NCBI GenBank assembly: GCA_964427175.1
Contig: CAYRTP010000151.1
Span: forward strand, 1 to 6,544
Origin: CAMEON01 sp964427175
Lineage (GTDB): Bacteria > Bacillota > Clostridia > Oscillospirales > CAG-272
Length of the DNA: 6,544 nucleotides
Reading direction: 5' to 3'
The notes beneath the pieces were generated by a model that did not search any database, was not told where the DNA came from, and was given only the letters and a program-made list of their open reading frames with translations. Positions 1 through 6,036 of this stretch are shown piece by piece. The stretch's first letter is position 1. Each line of letters begins with the position of its first letter. The translations under genes and the position numbers were made by a program.

Positions 1-2766
1 GGAGGATACCACCAGGGAGATGGACACGAAGGCGATGAGCACGTAGGAGATGGCGTTGATGATGGTGGTCACCGAGGACATGAGCAGACCCACCATATCG
101 GTGTACTTCAGCTTATCGGTCTCCTCGGCGGCATCGTTGTAGTCGGTGATGAACTGCTCGATGGCATCCTTGGACTCGAAATCCTTGGCGTAGAAGTTGA
201 TGGAGGCGGGCTTGGCCGACTCGGCGTCGTCCAGGGTCGCCAGTACGCTGTCATAGGTTTCGTCGATCTGGGGGGCCATGCCGTAGAGGGTCTCCTCCAG
301 CTGGATGAAGGCCTCGTCATCGGCGGTCATGGTGCCGATGACGGCCAGGAAGATCTCCTCGTTGACCGTCATGGTCTTGATGCTTGCCTCAAGATTGGCG
401 TAGATGGTCTGCATAGCCTCGTCTCCCGCCATTTCCATCAGGCCGGGGATAGCCATGGGCATCTGCTCGCTTGCGGGAATACCTACGAGGGCACCCAGTA
501 CCTGGGTCTGCGTATCCAGGGCGGGGAGGAGCTTGACAAAGTTATCGGGGGTAATGGTGATACCGCCGGTGGATTGGCTGAGGGCCATGCACAGCATATT
601 CAATCCCATAGCGTTATCGGGGTTTGCCTGAGCGGCACTCATGACGGTCTCAAAGATCTGTGCCTGCTTTTCGGCGGGGAGGAGCATATACATACCCAGG
701 AAGGATTCCATGCCTGTTACCTGGATCCGATCCGAAAACTCGGGGTTATTGAGGATCTCGTTGGTCATGTAGGCGTAGAACATATCCATGGTCGCGCCGT
801 CGATCTTGTCTACCAGCTCGTGGATGGTTTCGGGGGTGTAGTGGGTACGATCAAAGGCCAGGCCTGTCAGGACGTTGACCGAGGGAGTCTCCTTCTGCTG
901 GGCGATCACGGCACTTGCGCTGTTCTGTTCCAGGATATAGTCGGTGAACTCCTTGGTGTAACCCACAGCACCGGAGATGCTGGTGGCGGAAGTGCCCTCC
1001 TTGGGGCGGATGATACCCGCGATCTTTACCTCAACACCGTTCTCGGTGACGAAATCGGTTTCCTTGGCTGTGTCATAGCTGGGGGACTTGCGGATGTCAT
1101 GCCAAACGGGGTAAGTCTTACCGTTGGCCGTATAGGTTTTGCTACTGTCCTCCACGAAGAAATCTTCGGTCAGAAGGAGCTTGAAGCGGGTGTTCAGAAT
1201 CTCCTCGAAGGAGTAGGGAGGGATGTGAGCGGACTCATACTCGCCCTTCATGAGGGATTCGATCTCACCGCTGATGTTGTCGGGGTCCAGCATACCCAGC
1301 ATATACAGGGTCATTTTGCTGATCTGGTTATTGGAGTTGACTACCAGTACCACTTCGTTGTAGGCGGTGGGCCAGCTACCTGCGATCACGTCGTACTGCT
1401 GGTCCAGGATCTCCCGGTTGTTGATCATCTCGCTGAAGACGTTCATGCCCATGCCGCCGGCCATATCCACCAGCTCGGTCATGCCGGAGAAGGCATCACC
1501 CATGTTTTCGAAGATGACCTGCATACCGATCTTTCTGGCCTCGGTGATGGGATTTCCGTCCTCATCTGTATCATCGGCCAGGTTATAGACCTGCAGATTA
1601 TAATTGTAGGTGTACTGAATGTCGCTGACATAGGGGGCGAGCTCATCCTTGTTTGCCTCGATGTGCTTCTTGAAGGCTTCCAGGTTGTTCTCAACCGTAG
1701 CCGACATAGCACCCATCATGGTTCCCATGGAGTCATCCACGTAGACGAATTCGCTGTCGCGGTTTCCTCCATCCGATTCGTTGCTCTGTGTCATGGCACT
1801 CAGGAGAGCGGAGGTGTCCTGGGTAGTCTGTTGGATGGTCAGGGGGTAGGTGGACAGGGTATCCTCCTGCACCAGGGCGATGTAGGCGTTGATACCGTTG
1901 GAGAGGGCCAGGATCATGGCGATTCCGATGATACCGATGGAGCCTGCAAAGGAGGTCATGAAGGTACGGCCCTTCTTGGTCATGAGGTTATTGAGGGAGA
2001 GGGAGAAGGCGGTCAAGAAGGACATGGAGGTCCTCTTTCCCTTCTTGACGGCGGTCTTGCGGACTACCTCCTCGGAGGCGGCGGGAGCGGTGAAGGGCAT
2101 GGAGTCATCGATGACCTGTCCGTCACGGAGCTTGACGATACGGGTGGAGTACTGCTCGGCCAACTCGGGGTTATGGGTGACCATGATGACCAGCTTATCC
2201 TTGGCGATCTCCTTGAGGATCTCCATGATCTGTACGCTGGTGGTGGTGTCCAGTGCTCCCGTGGGTTCGTCGGCCAGGAGGATGTCGGGATCATTGACGA
2301 TAGCGCGGGCAATCGCCACACGCTGAATCTGGCCGCCCGACATTTGGGTGGGCTTTTTCTTGAGCTGGTCGCCCAGTCCTACCTTGACGAGGGCTTCGGT
2401 GGCCCGTCTGCGCCGCTCGGCCTTGGAGACACCCGACAGGGTCAGCGCCAGCTCGACGTTGGCGAGGACGGTTTGATGGGGGATGAGGTTGTAGCTTTGG
2501 AACACGAAGCCCACGCTGTGGTTGCGGTAGGTGTCCCAGTCGCGGTCCTTGAAGTCCTTGGTGGAGCGGCCGTTGATGAGCAGATCACCGTCGCTGTAGC
2601 GGTCCAGGCCGCCCACGATGTTGAGCAGGGTGGTCTTACCGCATCCCGAGGGGCCCAGAATGGACACGAACTCACACTCGCGGAAGTCGATGCTGACTCC
2701 GTTCAGAGCGGTGACGGGATTGTCGGCTACATCATAGATCTTTTTGATGTTTTTCAGTTGAAGCAA
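1..2766 (-). CDS. ABC transporter ATP-binding protein/permease fusion (MacB/FtsX type), 3' end outside window
   Basis: Probably a membrane transporter or mechanotransmission-type ABC protein; the substrate is unknown. The first 922 residues are visible. Residues 1-225 are a complete LolD/MacB-like ATPase: Walker A GPSGCGKTT at 38-46, Q-loop Gln90, signature MSGGQ at 142-146, Walker B ILLADE at 162-167, D-loop GALD at 170-173, switch His198. A Lys/Arg-rich linker (about 240-268) leads to membrane segment 1 (about 270-292). A large, probably extracytoplasmic domain follows (about 295-885), then the start of membrane segment 2 (about 900-922), where the window ends. The other FtsX-type C-terminal segments must lie beyond position 1. 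The start is a TTG: no in-frame ATG precedes the ATPase, a GGAGG sits 9 nt upstream, and the N-terminus MLQLKNIKK fits the family. It has its own promoter, so it is probably not strictly dependent on the upstream protease gene. Residues about 640-845 are helical and rich in methionine. Family call firm, substrate unknown. Confidence 0.93.
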   Translation of the reverse strand, partial: MLQLKNIKKIYDVADNPVTALNGVSIDFRECEFVSILGPSGCGKTTLLNIVGGLDRYSDGDLLINGRSTKDFKDRDWDTYRNHSVGFVFQSYNLIPHQTVLANVELALTLSGVSKAERRRRATEALVKVGLGDQLKKKPTQMSGGQIQRVAIARAIVNDPDILLADEPTGALDTTTSVQIMEILKEIAKDKLVIMVTHNPELAEQYSTRIVKLRDGQVIDDSMPFTAPAASEEVVRKTAVKKGKRTSMSFLTAFSLSLNNLMTKKGRTFMTSFAGSIGIIGIAMILALSNGINAYIALVQEDTLSTYPLTIQQTTQDTSALLSAMTQSNESDGGNRDSEFVYVDDSMGTMMGAMSATVENNLEAFKKHIEANKDELAPYVSDIQYTYNYNLQVYNLADDTDEDGNPITEARKIGMQVIFENMGDAFSGMTELVDMAGGMGMNVFSEMINNREILDQQYDVIAGSWPTAYNEVVLVVNSNNQISKMTLYMLGMLDPDNISGEIESLMKGEYESAHIPPYSFEEILNTRFKLLLTEDFFVEDSSKTYTANGKTYPVWHDIRKSPSYDTAKETDFVTENGVEVKIAGIIRPKEGTSATSISGAVGYTKEFTDYILEQNSASAVIAQQKETPSVNVLTGLAFDRTHYTPETIHELVDKIDGATMDMFYAYMTNEILNNPEFSDRIQVTGMESFLGMYMLLPAEKQAQIFETVMSAAQANPDNAMGLNMLCMALSQSTGGITITPDNFVKLLPALDTQTQVLGALVGIPASEQMPMAIPGLMEMAGDEAMQTIYANLEASIKTMTVNEEIFLAVIGTMTADDEAFIQLEETLYGMAPQIDETYDSVLATLDDAESAKPASINFYAKDFESKDAIEQFITDYNDAAEETDKLKYTDMVGLLMSSVTTIINAISYVLIAFVSISLVVSS

Positions 2767-2775
2767 TGCTTTGCG

Positions 2776-2780
2776 CCTCC
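2776..2780 (-). promoter_or_regulatory. Ribosome binding site deciding a TTG start
   Basis: On the minus strand GGAGG is followed by 9 nt and then TTG at 2766-2764. No ATG or GTG start in this frame lies near the beginning of the ATPase domain, so this site fixes the non-ATG start of the ABC transporter gene. Confidence 0.8.
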
Positions 2781-2835
2781 GATTCCTTGCGGCCTGTGCC
2801 GCGGATTGTTTGCTGTGAATGACGTACAAAATCTT

Positions 2836-2864
2836 ATTCTATTACTGTACCATATAAATGTGAA
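2836..2864 (-). promoter_or_regulatory. Sigma-A-type promoter for the ABC transporter gene
   Basis: On the minus strand TTCACA (2864-2859, five of six to consensus) is followed by a 17-nt spacer and TAGAAT (2841-2836, five of six). Transcription would begin near 2829, giving a leader of roughly 60 nt before the TTG start. The surrounding sequence is AT-rich compared with the flanking genes, which supports a promoter region. Confidence 0.75.
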
Positions 2865-2937
2865 CTTATCGTGAATCATTGGCGATCGAAAGTTAAAAAG
2901 ATCAAAACTGTTTCGACAGAAACGGGCGATTGGACAA

Positions 2938-3663
2938 TTAAAGGCTCTGCTCGGACGGGATTTCTCGAATCATGTCTTTCAGGCAGGCAAGCGCGCGGTC
3001 CAGACCGCCCACCTCGTCGATGAGACCGACGCGGACGGCTTCTTCTCCGTCCAGGATGGTGCCGACATCGTTGGCGATCTCGTCGGGTTTCATCATCATG
3101 GCCGCGAGGGTCTGTCCATCCACGTGGCTGTGTCGGCTGACGAATGTCAGGATGCGGTCCTGCATATCATGGAAATAGCGGTATGTCTGAGGGGCACCGA
3201 TGACGGTCCCGCTGATGCGTACGGGGTGGACCGTCATGGTAGCCGAGGGGACGATGAAGGAACGCTTCCCTGCTACGGCCAACGGGACGCCGATGGAATG
3301 GCCCCCGCCCAGCACCAGGGTCACGGTGGGCTTTTTCATGGAGGCGATGAGCTCGGCCAGTGCCAGTCCCGCTTCCACATCGCCGCCCATGGTGTTGAGG
3401 ATGACCAGGAGGCCGTCGAACTCCCGATTCTCCTCTACCGAAACCAGCAGGGGGATGATCTGCTCGTATTTGGTGGCCTTCTGACCCTCGGGGGCGATAT
3501 AGTGGCCTTCCACTTGACCGATGATGGACAGGCAGTAGATGGATACGTCATCATTTTTGACAGCGACCGAGGCGGATTTTTCAATATTTTCTAAAATCGT
3601 CTCTGTCTCGCGGTTCTGTCGGTCGGTCTCGGTGGCGGGGGTATCATGCTCGTGTTTGGACAT
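2938..3663 (-). CDS. tepA: TepA-like ClpP-family serine protease
   Basis: A cytoplasmic ClpP/crotonase-fold protein of 241 residues closely resembling Bacillus subtilis TepA (YmfB), which is named for a role in protein translocation. The N-terminal 35 or so residues are charged, with no signal peptide. The core follows, with IGQVEGH at 48-54, the TKYE segment at 64-67 and the oxyanion-type NTMGGDVEAG segment at 90-99. The nucleophile candidate is Ser123 in GGGHSIGVP, His146 in TMTVHPV is the likely catalytic histidine, and Asp199 is the likely third member. Ser and His are intact, so it may be an active peptidase. The ATG at 3663 is preferred because AAGGAG lies 6 nt upstream and the protein then has the usual length; an in-frame ATG at 3762 would add 33 unrelated residues. 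It is divergent from pduL and lies 171 bp upstream of the ABC gene in the same direction. No convincing promoter of its own was found. TepA versus another ClpP-like paralogue is judged from motifs only. Confidence 0.85.
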   Translation of the reverse strand: MSKHEHDTPATETDRQNRETETILENIEKSASVAVKNDDVSIYCLSIIGQVEGHYIAPEGQKATKYEQIIPLLVSVEENREFDGLLVILNTMGGDVEAGLALAELIASMKKPTVTLVLGGGHSIGVPLAVAGKRSFIVPSATMTVHPVRISGTVIGAPQTYRYFHDMQDRILTFVSRHSHVDGQTLAAMMMKPDEIANDVGTILDGEEAVRVGLIDEVGGLDRALACLKDMIREIPSEQSL

Positions 3664-3669
3664 ATCGGA

Positions 3670-3675
3670 CTCCTT
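3670..3675 (-). promoter_or_regulatory. Ribosome binding site deciding the tepA start
   Basis: On the minus strand AAGGAG lies 6 nt before the ATG at 3663-3661. This supports the 241-residue product over the longer reading frame that opens at 3762. Confidence 0.75.
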
Positions 3676-3761
3676 TTTTTCAATGTACGGGGGTGGTGCT
3701 CGCTTTCCTGATCCCGTTTTTTCCGCAAGAGAGTATGCCCTGAAAACTTTTTTCTCATACA

Positions 3762-3779
3762 TTTCAAAATATTTTGAAA
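3762..3779. promoter_or_regulatory. Perfect 18-bp AT-rich palindrome, candidate operator
   Basis: TTTCAAAATATTTTGAAA is identical to its own reverse complement with no gap. It lies in the divergent tepA/pduL intergenic region, just upstream of the pduL -35 element and centred about 50 bp before the predicted pduL start of transcription. It is also about 100 bp upstream of the tepA start codon. That placement fits a dimeric regulator acting on one or both genes. It does not match a regulator box I can name with confidence, and chance palindromes are commoner in AT-rich DNA. Confidence 0.5.
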
Positions 3780-3785
3780 AACCAC

Positions 3786-3814
3786 TTTACTTTTCGACAC
3801 ATTTATGGTATAAT
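3786..3814 (+). promoter_or_regulatory. Sigma-A-type promoter with extended -10 for pduL
   Basis: TTTACT (3786-3791, four of six to the -35 consensus) is followed by a 17-nt spacer and a perfect TATAAT (3809-3814). A TG at 3806-3807 makes an extended -10, which can compensate for the imperfect -35. Transcription would begin near 3821, giving a leader of about 56 nt before pduL. It probably also drives the SGNH hydrolase gene. Confidence 0.8.
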
Positions 3815-3859
3815 TTGAATGTATGCGATTTATGCATCAAAATGTCATAAATTTCAAAT
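3813..3859 (+). promoter_or_regulatory. Nested inverted repeats overlapping the pduL promoter and leader
   Basis: Outer arms ATTTGAA (3813-3819) and TTCAAAT (3853-3859) enclose inner arms ATTTATG (3828-3834) and CATAAAT (3846-3852), the inner loop being 11 nt. The outer left arm overlaps the -10 end, and the inner pair lies in the transcribed leader just before the ribosome binding site AGAGGA at 3863-3868. It could be an operator or a weak leader stem. The arms are short and AT-rich, so chance is possible. Confidence 0.35.
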
Positions 3860-3876
3860 GAAAGAGGAATTGCAGT

Positions 3877-4452
3877 ATGGAAAACAAAATTCTTGTTGAA
3901 ACTTCCGCACGGCACATCCACCTGACCGCTGAGGCTGTTGAGGCTCTGTACGGCGCAGGTGCTGAGCTCACCGTTAAGAAGATGCTCAGCCAGCCCGGAC
4001 AGTTTGCCACCGGTAACGAGAAGATCAAGCTGGTGGGCCCCAAGGGCGAGATGATGGTCAGCGTGCTGGGTCCTACCCGCTCCGCTAACCAGATCGAGCT
4101 GTCTTACACCGATGCCCGCGCTCTGGGTCTCAAGGGCGTTCCTGTTCGTGAGAGCGGTGACGTAGCCGGTACTCCCGGCCTGAAGATGGTCGGCCCTGCC
4201 GGTGAGATCGACGTTGCTGAAGGTGCGATCATTGCCAAGCGTCACATCCACATGACCCCCGCCGACGCAGAGGGCCTGGGTGTTACCAACGGCGAGGTGG
4301 TCAAGGTTCTGGTCAAGTCCGAGCGTACCACCATTTTTGACGACGTGGTTGTCCGTGTCAGCCCCAGCTACGCGCTGGCTATGCACATCGACACCGATGA
4401 GTGCAACGCCGCCGCCGCTTTCGGTGAGATCTACGGCGAGATCGTCAAGTAA
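3877..4452 (+). CDS. pduL: PduL-type phosphate acyltransferase (phosphotransacylase)
   Basis: Converts acyl-CoA plus phosphate to acyl phosphate plus CoA, reversibly. In a fermenter this is the acetyl-CoA to acetyl phosphate step feeding acetate kinase, which is not in the window. The 191 residues contain both PduL half-domains. The first carries SARHIH (His13, His15) and LSQPGQF (37-43); the second carries AKRHIHM (His123, His125) and MHIDTDE (His170). In the family these histidines build a dizinc active site, and Glu74 in the IELSYTDA segment is a probable further ligand. RESGDVAGTPG (91-101) is another family block. There is no N-terminal encapsulation-peptide extension, because the core begins at about residue 5, so a cytosolic rather than microcompartment enzyme is inferred. 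It has its own strong promoter and AGAGGA 8 nt before the ATG. Codon use is narrow, suggesting high expression. The next gene follows after 57 bp with no terminator seen. Confidence 0.92.
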   Translation: MENKILVETSARHIHLTAEAVEALYGAGAELTVKKMLSQPGQFATGNEKIKLVGPKGEMMVSVLGPTRSANQIELSYTDARALGLKGVPVRESGDVAGTPGLKMVGPAGEIDVAEGAIIAKRHIHMTPADAEGLGVTNGEVVKVLVKSERTTIFDDVVVRVSPSYALAMHIDTDECNAAAAFGEIYGEIVK

Positions 4453-4509
4453 TTCGCAAGAGCACCACGCATTCCCAAATACATAGTTTAAAGGAAACAC
4501 CCTACCACC

Positions 4510-5145
4510 ATGAAGATTCTTTTTCAAGGCGACAGCGTGACCGATGCCGGTCGCGATCGCAGTAATCCTCACGATCTTGGCGAGGGCTATCCCAAATACG
4601 CCGCGGCTATGATGCAGGATGCCTTTCCCCGTGTCGATTTTGAATTTATCGATCTCGGTATCAGCGGAAACCGTACCGAGAATTTGGTTCAGCGTCTGGA
4701 GAGCGATTTCGTGGATATTCAGCCCGATATCGTTTCCATCATGATCGGTATCAACGATGTGTGGCACCGACATTCCCATGACATCCGGACAACCGACGAG
4801 GACATTGAGCGCAATTACCGCACGGTTTTGGAGGCAATCAAATCCCGAACCAACGCGCGTATTCTCATTATCCAGCCTCTTCTCATGGAATCGGCCAATC
4901 CGAACGTGGCCGAGCTTCGTGAGGAGTTGACGATTGCACAGGCCATCATCAAGCGGTTAGCCGACGAGTACGCGGATGCGTATCTTCCCTTGGATACCAT
5001 TCTCAATACCGAGACCAAGGAAGAACCGACCTACTATACGTTGGACGGCATCCATCCCACTCCCAACGGCGCTTGCTATATTGGTGAAGCCTATCTGAAG
5101 GCCATCGCTCCGCTGATCGAGCTTCTATCTAAAGAAGTTGAGTGA
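4510..5145 (+). CDS. SGNH/GDSL-family hydrolase (esterase-like), cytoplasmic
   Basis: A 211-residue hydrolase of the SGNH superfamily, which mostly hydrolyses ester bonds such as O-acetyl groups on sugars or small acyl esters; the actual substrate cannot be read from the sequence. All four blocks are present: GDS with nucleophile Ser9, oxyanion Gly53 in LGISGNR, Asn82 in IGIND (80-83), and the catalytic Asp179/His182 pair in DGIHP. There is no signal peptide, as the catalytic block starts at residue 7, so it should act inside the cell. Length is normal for the single-domain family. The start ATG is followed directly by the expected MKILFQGDS. The only upstream purine tract is AAAGGAAA at 4490-4497, 12 nt before the ATG, so translation initiation may be weak. 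Codon use is broader than in pduL or the downstream pair. It follows pduL by 57 bp and is probably co-transcribed with it; a hairpin begins at its stop codon. Confidence 0.9.
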   Translation: MKILFQGDSVTDAGRDRSNPHDLGEGYPKYAAAMMQDAFPRVDFEFIDLGISGNRTENLVQRLESDFVDIQPDIVSIMIGINDVWHRHSHDIRTTDEDIERNYRTVLEAIKSRTNARILIIQPLLMESANPNVAELREELTIAQAIIKRLADEYADAYLPLDTILNTETKEEPTYYTLDGIHPTPNGACYIGEAYLKAIAPLIELLSKEVE

Positions 5146-5262
5146 GCCTTTCGGTTCACCGCCGCATCACGGCGATCGCGTGCCTCCCAGGAATGGAGGC
5201 GGCCTCTGACATGAGGCATCCCCGAAGGGTAATTCCCTTTCGGGGGCTCCCCCCGCAAGGGG
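5142..5262 (+). other. Hairpin-packed GC-rich intergenic element
   Basis: Six potential stem-loops lie almost back to back between the SGNH gene and the NifU-like gene. GTGAGCC/GGTTCAC (5142-5159, one G-U pair) overlaps the stop codon. Then come CGCCG/CGGCG (5160-5174), GCCTCC/GGAGGC (5182-5200), GCCTC/GAGGC (5202-5217), CCCCGAAGGG with CCCTTTCGGGG (5220-5245, one bulged T), and CCCC-GCAA-GGGG (5251-5262). The third and fourth stems have alternative partners: TGCCTC at 5181-5186 with GAGGCA at 5213-5218, and GAGG at 5196-5199 with CCTC at 5203-5206. No hairpin has a proper U-tract. It may be a leader regulator, a processing or stability element, or a palindromic intergenic repeat. I recognise no known riboswitch. 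Confidence 0.6.
5220..5245 (+). terminator. Strong GC-rich hairpin, terminator-like but lacking a U-tract
   Basis: CCCCGAAGGG pairs with CCCTTTCGGGG around a TAATT loop: ten base pairs with one bulged T. It could slow or end transcription coming from the SGNH gene. What follows is GGCTCCCC and a second short hairpin rather than a run of T, so efficient intrinsic termination is doubtful, and the same stem could instead act within the leader of the NifU-like gene. Confidence 0.3.
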
Positions 5263-5282
5263 TTCGATCTTGCAAAATTTTC

Positions 5283-5290
5283 AAAGGAGA
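5283..5290 (+). promoter_or_regulatory. Ribosome binding site deciding the NifU-like start
   Basis: AAAGGAGA lies 9 nt before the ATG at 5300. This selects a 238-residue product over the in-frame ATG at 5270, which would place the Shine-Dalgarno sequence inside the coding region. Confidence 0.85.
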
Positions 5291-5299
5291 ATAAAAATC

Positions 5300-6016
5300 A
5301 TGAGCAATGAGTACAAGTGCGAGTACGCTATGAGCCATGAGGTTCAGAACATGTGTACCGTAGCCCAGGGCCCCAACCACGGTCCCGCTCCTCTGCCTGA
5401 GGAGGGCAAGTGGATCCAGGCTAAGCAGATCAGCGACATTTCGGCTTACACCCACGGTGTGGGCTGGTGCGCTCCTCAGCAGGGTGCCTGCAAGCTGTCC
5501 CTGAACGTGAAGAACGGTATCATCGAGGAGGCTCTGGTGGAGACCATCGGTTGCTCCGGTATGACCCACTCCGCCGCTATGGCCGCTGAGATCCTGCCTG
5601 GCAAGACCCTGCTGGAGGCTCTCAACACCGACCTGGTGTGCGATGCCATCAACACCGCTATGCGTGAGCTGTTCCTGCAGATCGTATACGGCCGTTCCCA
5701 GTCCGCTTTCTCTGAGGGCGGTCTCGTAATCGGTGCCGGTATGGAGGATCTGGGTAAGGGCGAGCGCTCCATGGTCGGTACCATGTACGGTACCCGCGCC
5801 AAGGGCGTACGTTACCTCGAGATGACCGAGGGCTACTGCACCAGAATGGCACTGGATGAGAACAACGAAGTAATCGGCTACGAGTTCGTTTCTCTGGGCA
5901 AGATGACCGACTTCATCAAGAAGGGTATGGAGCCCAACGAAGCATACGAGAAGGCCAAGGGTACCTACGGTCGGTTCAATGATGCTGTCAAGTACATTGA
6001 CCCCCGTAAGGAATAA
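5300..6016 (+). CDS. NifU/IscU-N-like iron-sulfur cluster assembly scaffold relative (GGGtGRT partner)
   Basis: A 238-residue cytoplasmic protein whose residues about 45-140 resemble the NifU N-terminal / IscU scaffold fold; homologues are usually annotated as Fe-S cluster assembly scaffold proteins. The GWCAPQQGAC segment (Cys57, Cys64) lies where IscU has its first ligand cysteine, and TIGCSGMTHSAAMAAE (Cys85) matches the IscU second-cysteine segment. The IscU third-cysteine region (HCS) seems to be replaced by IVYGRSQSAFSEGG (128-141), with no cysteine. Other cysteines are at 7, 19, 114 and 180. Residues about 142-238 form a C-terminal extension not found in IscU, ending in YGRFNDAVKYIDPRKE. 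The frame overlaps no neighbour; a hairpin-rich leader precedes it, and the GGGtGRT gene follows after 20 bp with its own strong ribosome binding site. Codon use is narrow, as in highly expressed genes. Fe-S assembly is inferred from the fold; actual cluster binding or a different metal role is unproven. Confidence 0.85.
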   Translation: MSNEYKCEYAMSHEVQNMCTVAQGPNHGPAPLPEEGKWIQAKQISDISAYTHGVGWCAPQQGACKLSLNVKNGIIEEALVETIGCSGMTHSAAMAAEILPGKTLLEALNTDLVCDAINTAMRELFLQIVYGRSQSAFSEGGLVIGAGMEDLGKGERSMVGTMYGTRAKGVRYLEMTEGYCTRMALDENNEVIGYEFVSLGKMTDFIKKGMEPNEAYEKAKGTYGRFNDAVKYIDPRKE

Positions 6017-6017
6017 T

Positions 6018-6025
6018 AAAGGAGG
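6018..6025 (+). promoter_or_regulatory. Strong ribosome binding site for the GGGtGRT gene
   Basis: AAAGGAGG starts one base after the stop codon of the NifU-like gene and lies 11 nt before the ATG at 6037. Its near-consensus strength and its position in a 20-bp gap support translation of the two genes from one message. Confidence 0.8.
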
Positions 6026-6036
6026 AACTGTATATC

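Noticed and set aside
574..2874. Open frame of 766 codons on the plus strand
   Set aside because: It is antisense to the ABC transporter gene, whose Walker and signature motifs are unmistakable. The translation is low-complexity Gly/Val/Asp/His/Leu typical of the complement of a GC-rich gene.
2895..2923. Possible terminator after tepA on the minus strand (GTTTC/GAAAC hairpin and a T5 run)
   Set aside because: The stem is only five base pairs with little GC, and the T-run lies about 10 nt away from it, too weak and too far to call.
3124..3594. Plus-strand open frame of 156 codons
   Set aside because: Antisense shadow of the tepA-like gene, with no motif.
3664..3762. 33-residue N-terminal extension of the tepA-like protein from the ATG at 3762
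   Set aside because: The extension does not resemble TepA, and a good ribosome binding site sits just before the ATG at 3663. The longer start codon overlaps the edge of the palindrome and has no good ribosome binding site.
3664..3780. TATGAG-type -10 for a leftward tepA promoter near the palindrome
   Set aside because: Only four of six -10 matches and no adequate -35 at proper spacing, so not listed as a feature.
3787..4779. Open frame of 330 codons on the minus strand
   Set aside because: Antisense to pduL and the SGNH gene, both with clear catalytic motifs. It crosses the pduL promoter and has no recognisable domain.
5172..5179. GCGATCGC octamer palindrome
   Set aside because: A single copy arising from the right arm of the second hairpin and its flank; nothing suggests a function.
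5206..5235. CTGACA followed 18 nt later by TAATTC as a promoter for the NifU-like gene
   Set aside because: The -10 match is poor and both elements lie inside stable hairpins. No credible promoter was found in 5146-5299, so the transcript start of this pair remains unknown.
5156..5569. Open frame of 137 codons on the minus strand across the hairpin region
   Set aside because: Its N-terminal part is antisense to the NifU-like gene and the rest reads through palindromic intergenic DNA. No domain is seen.
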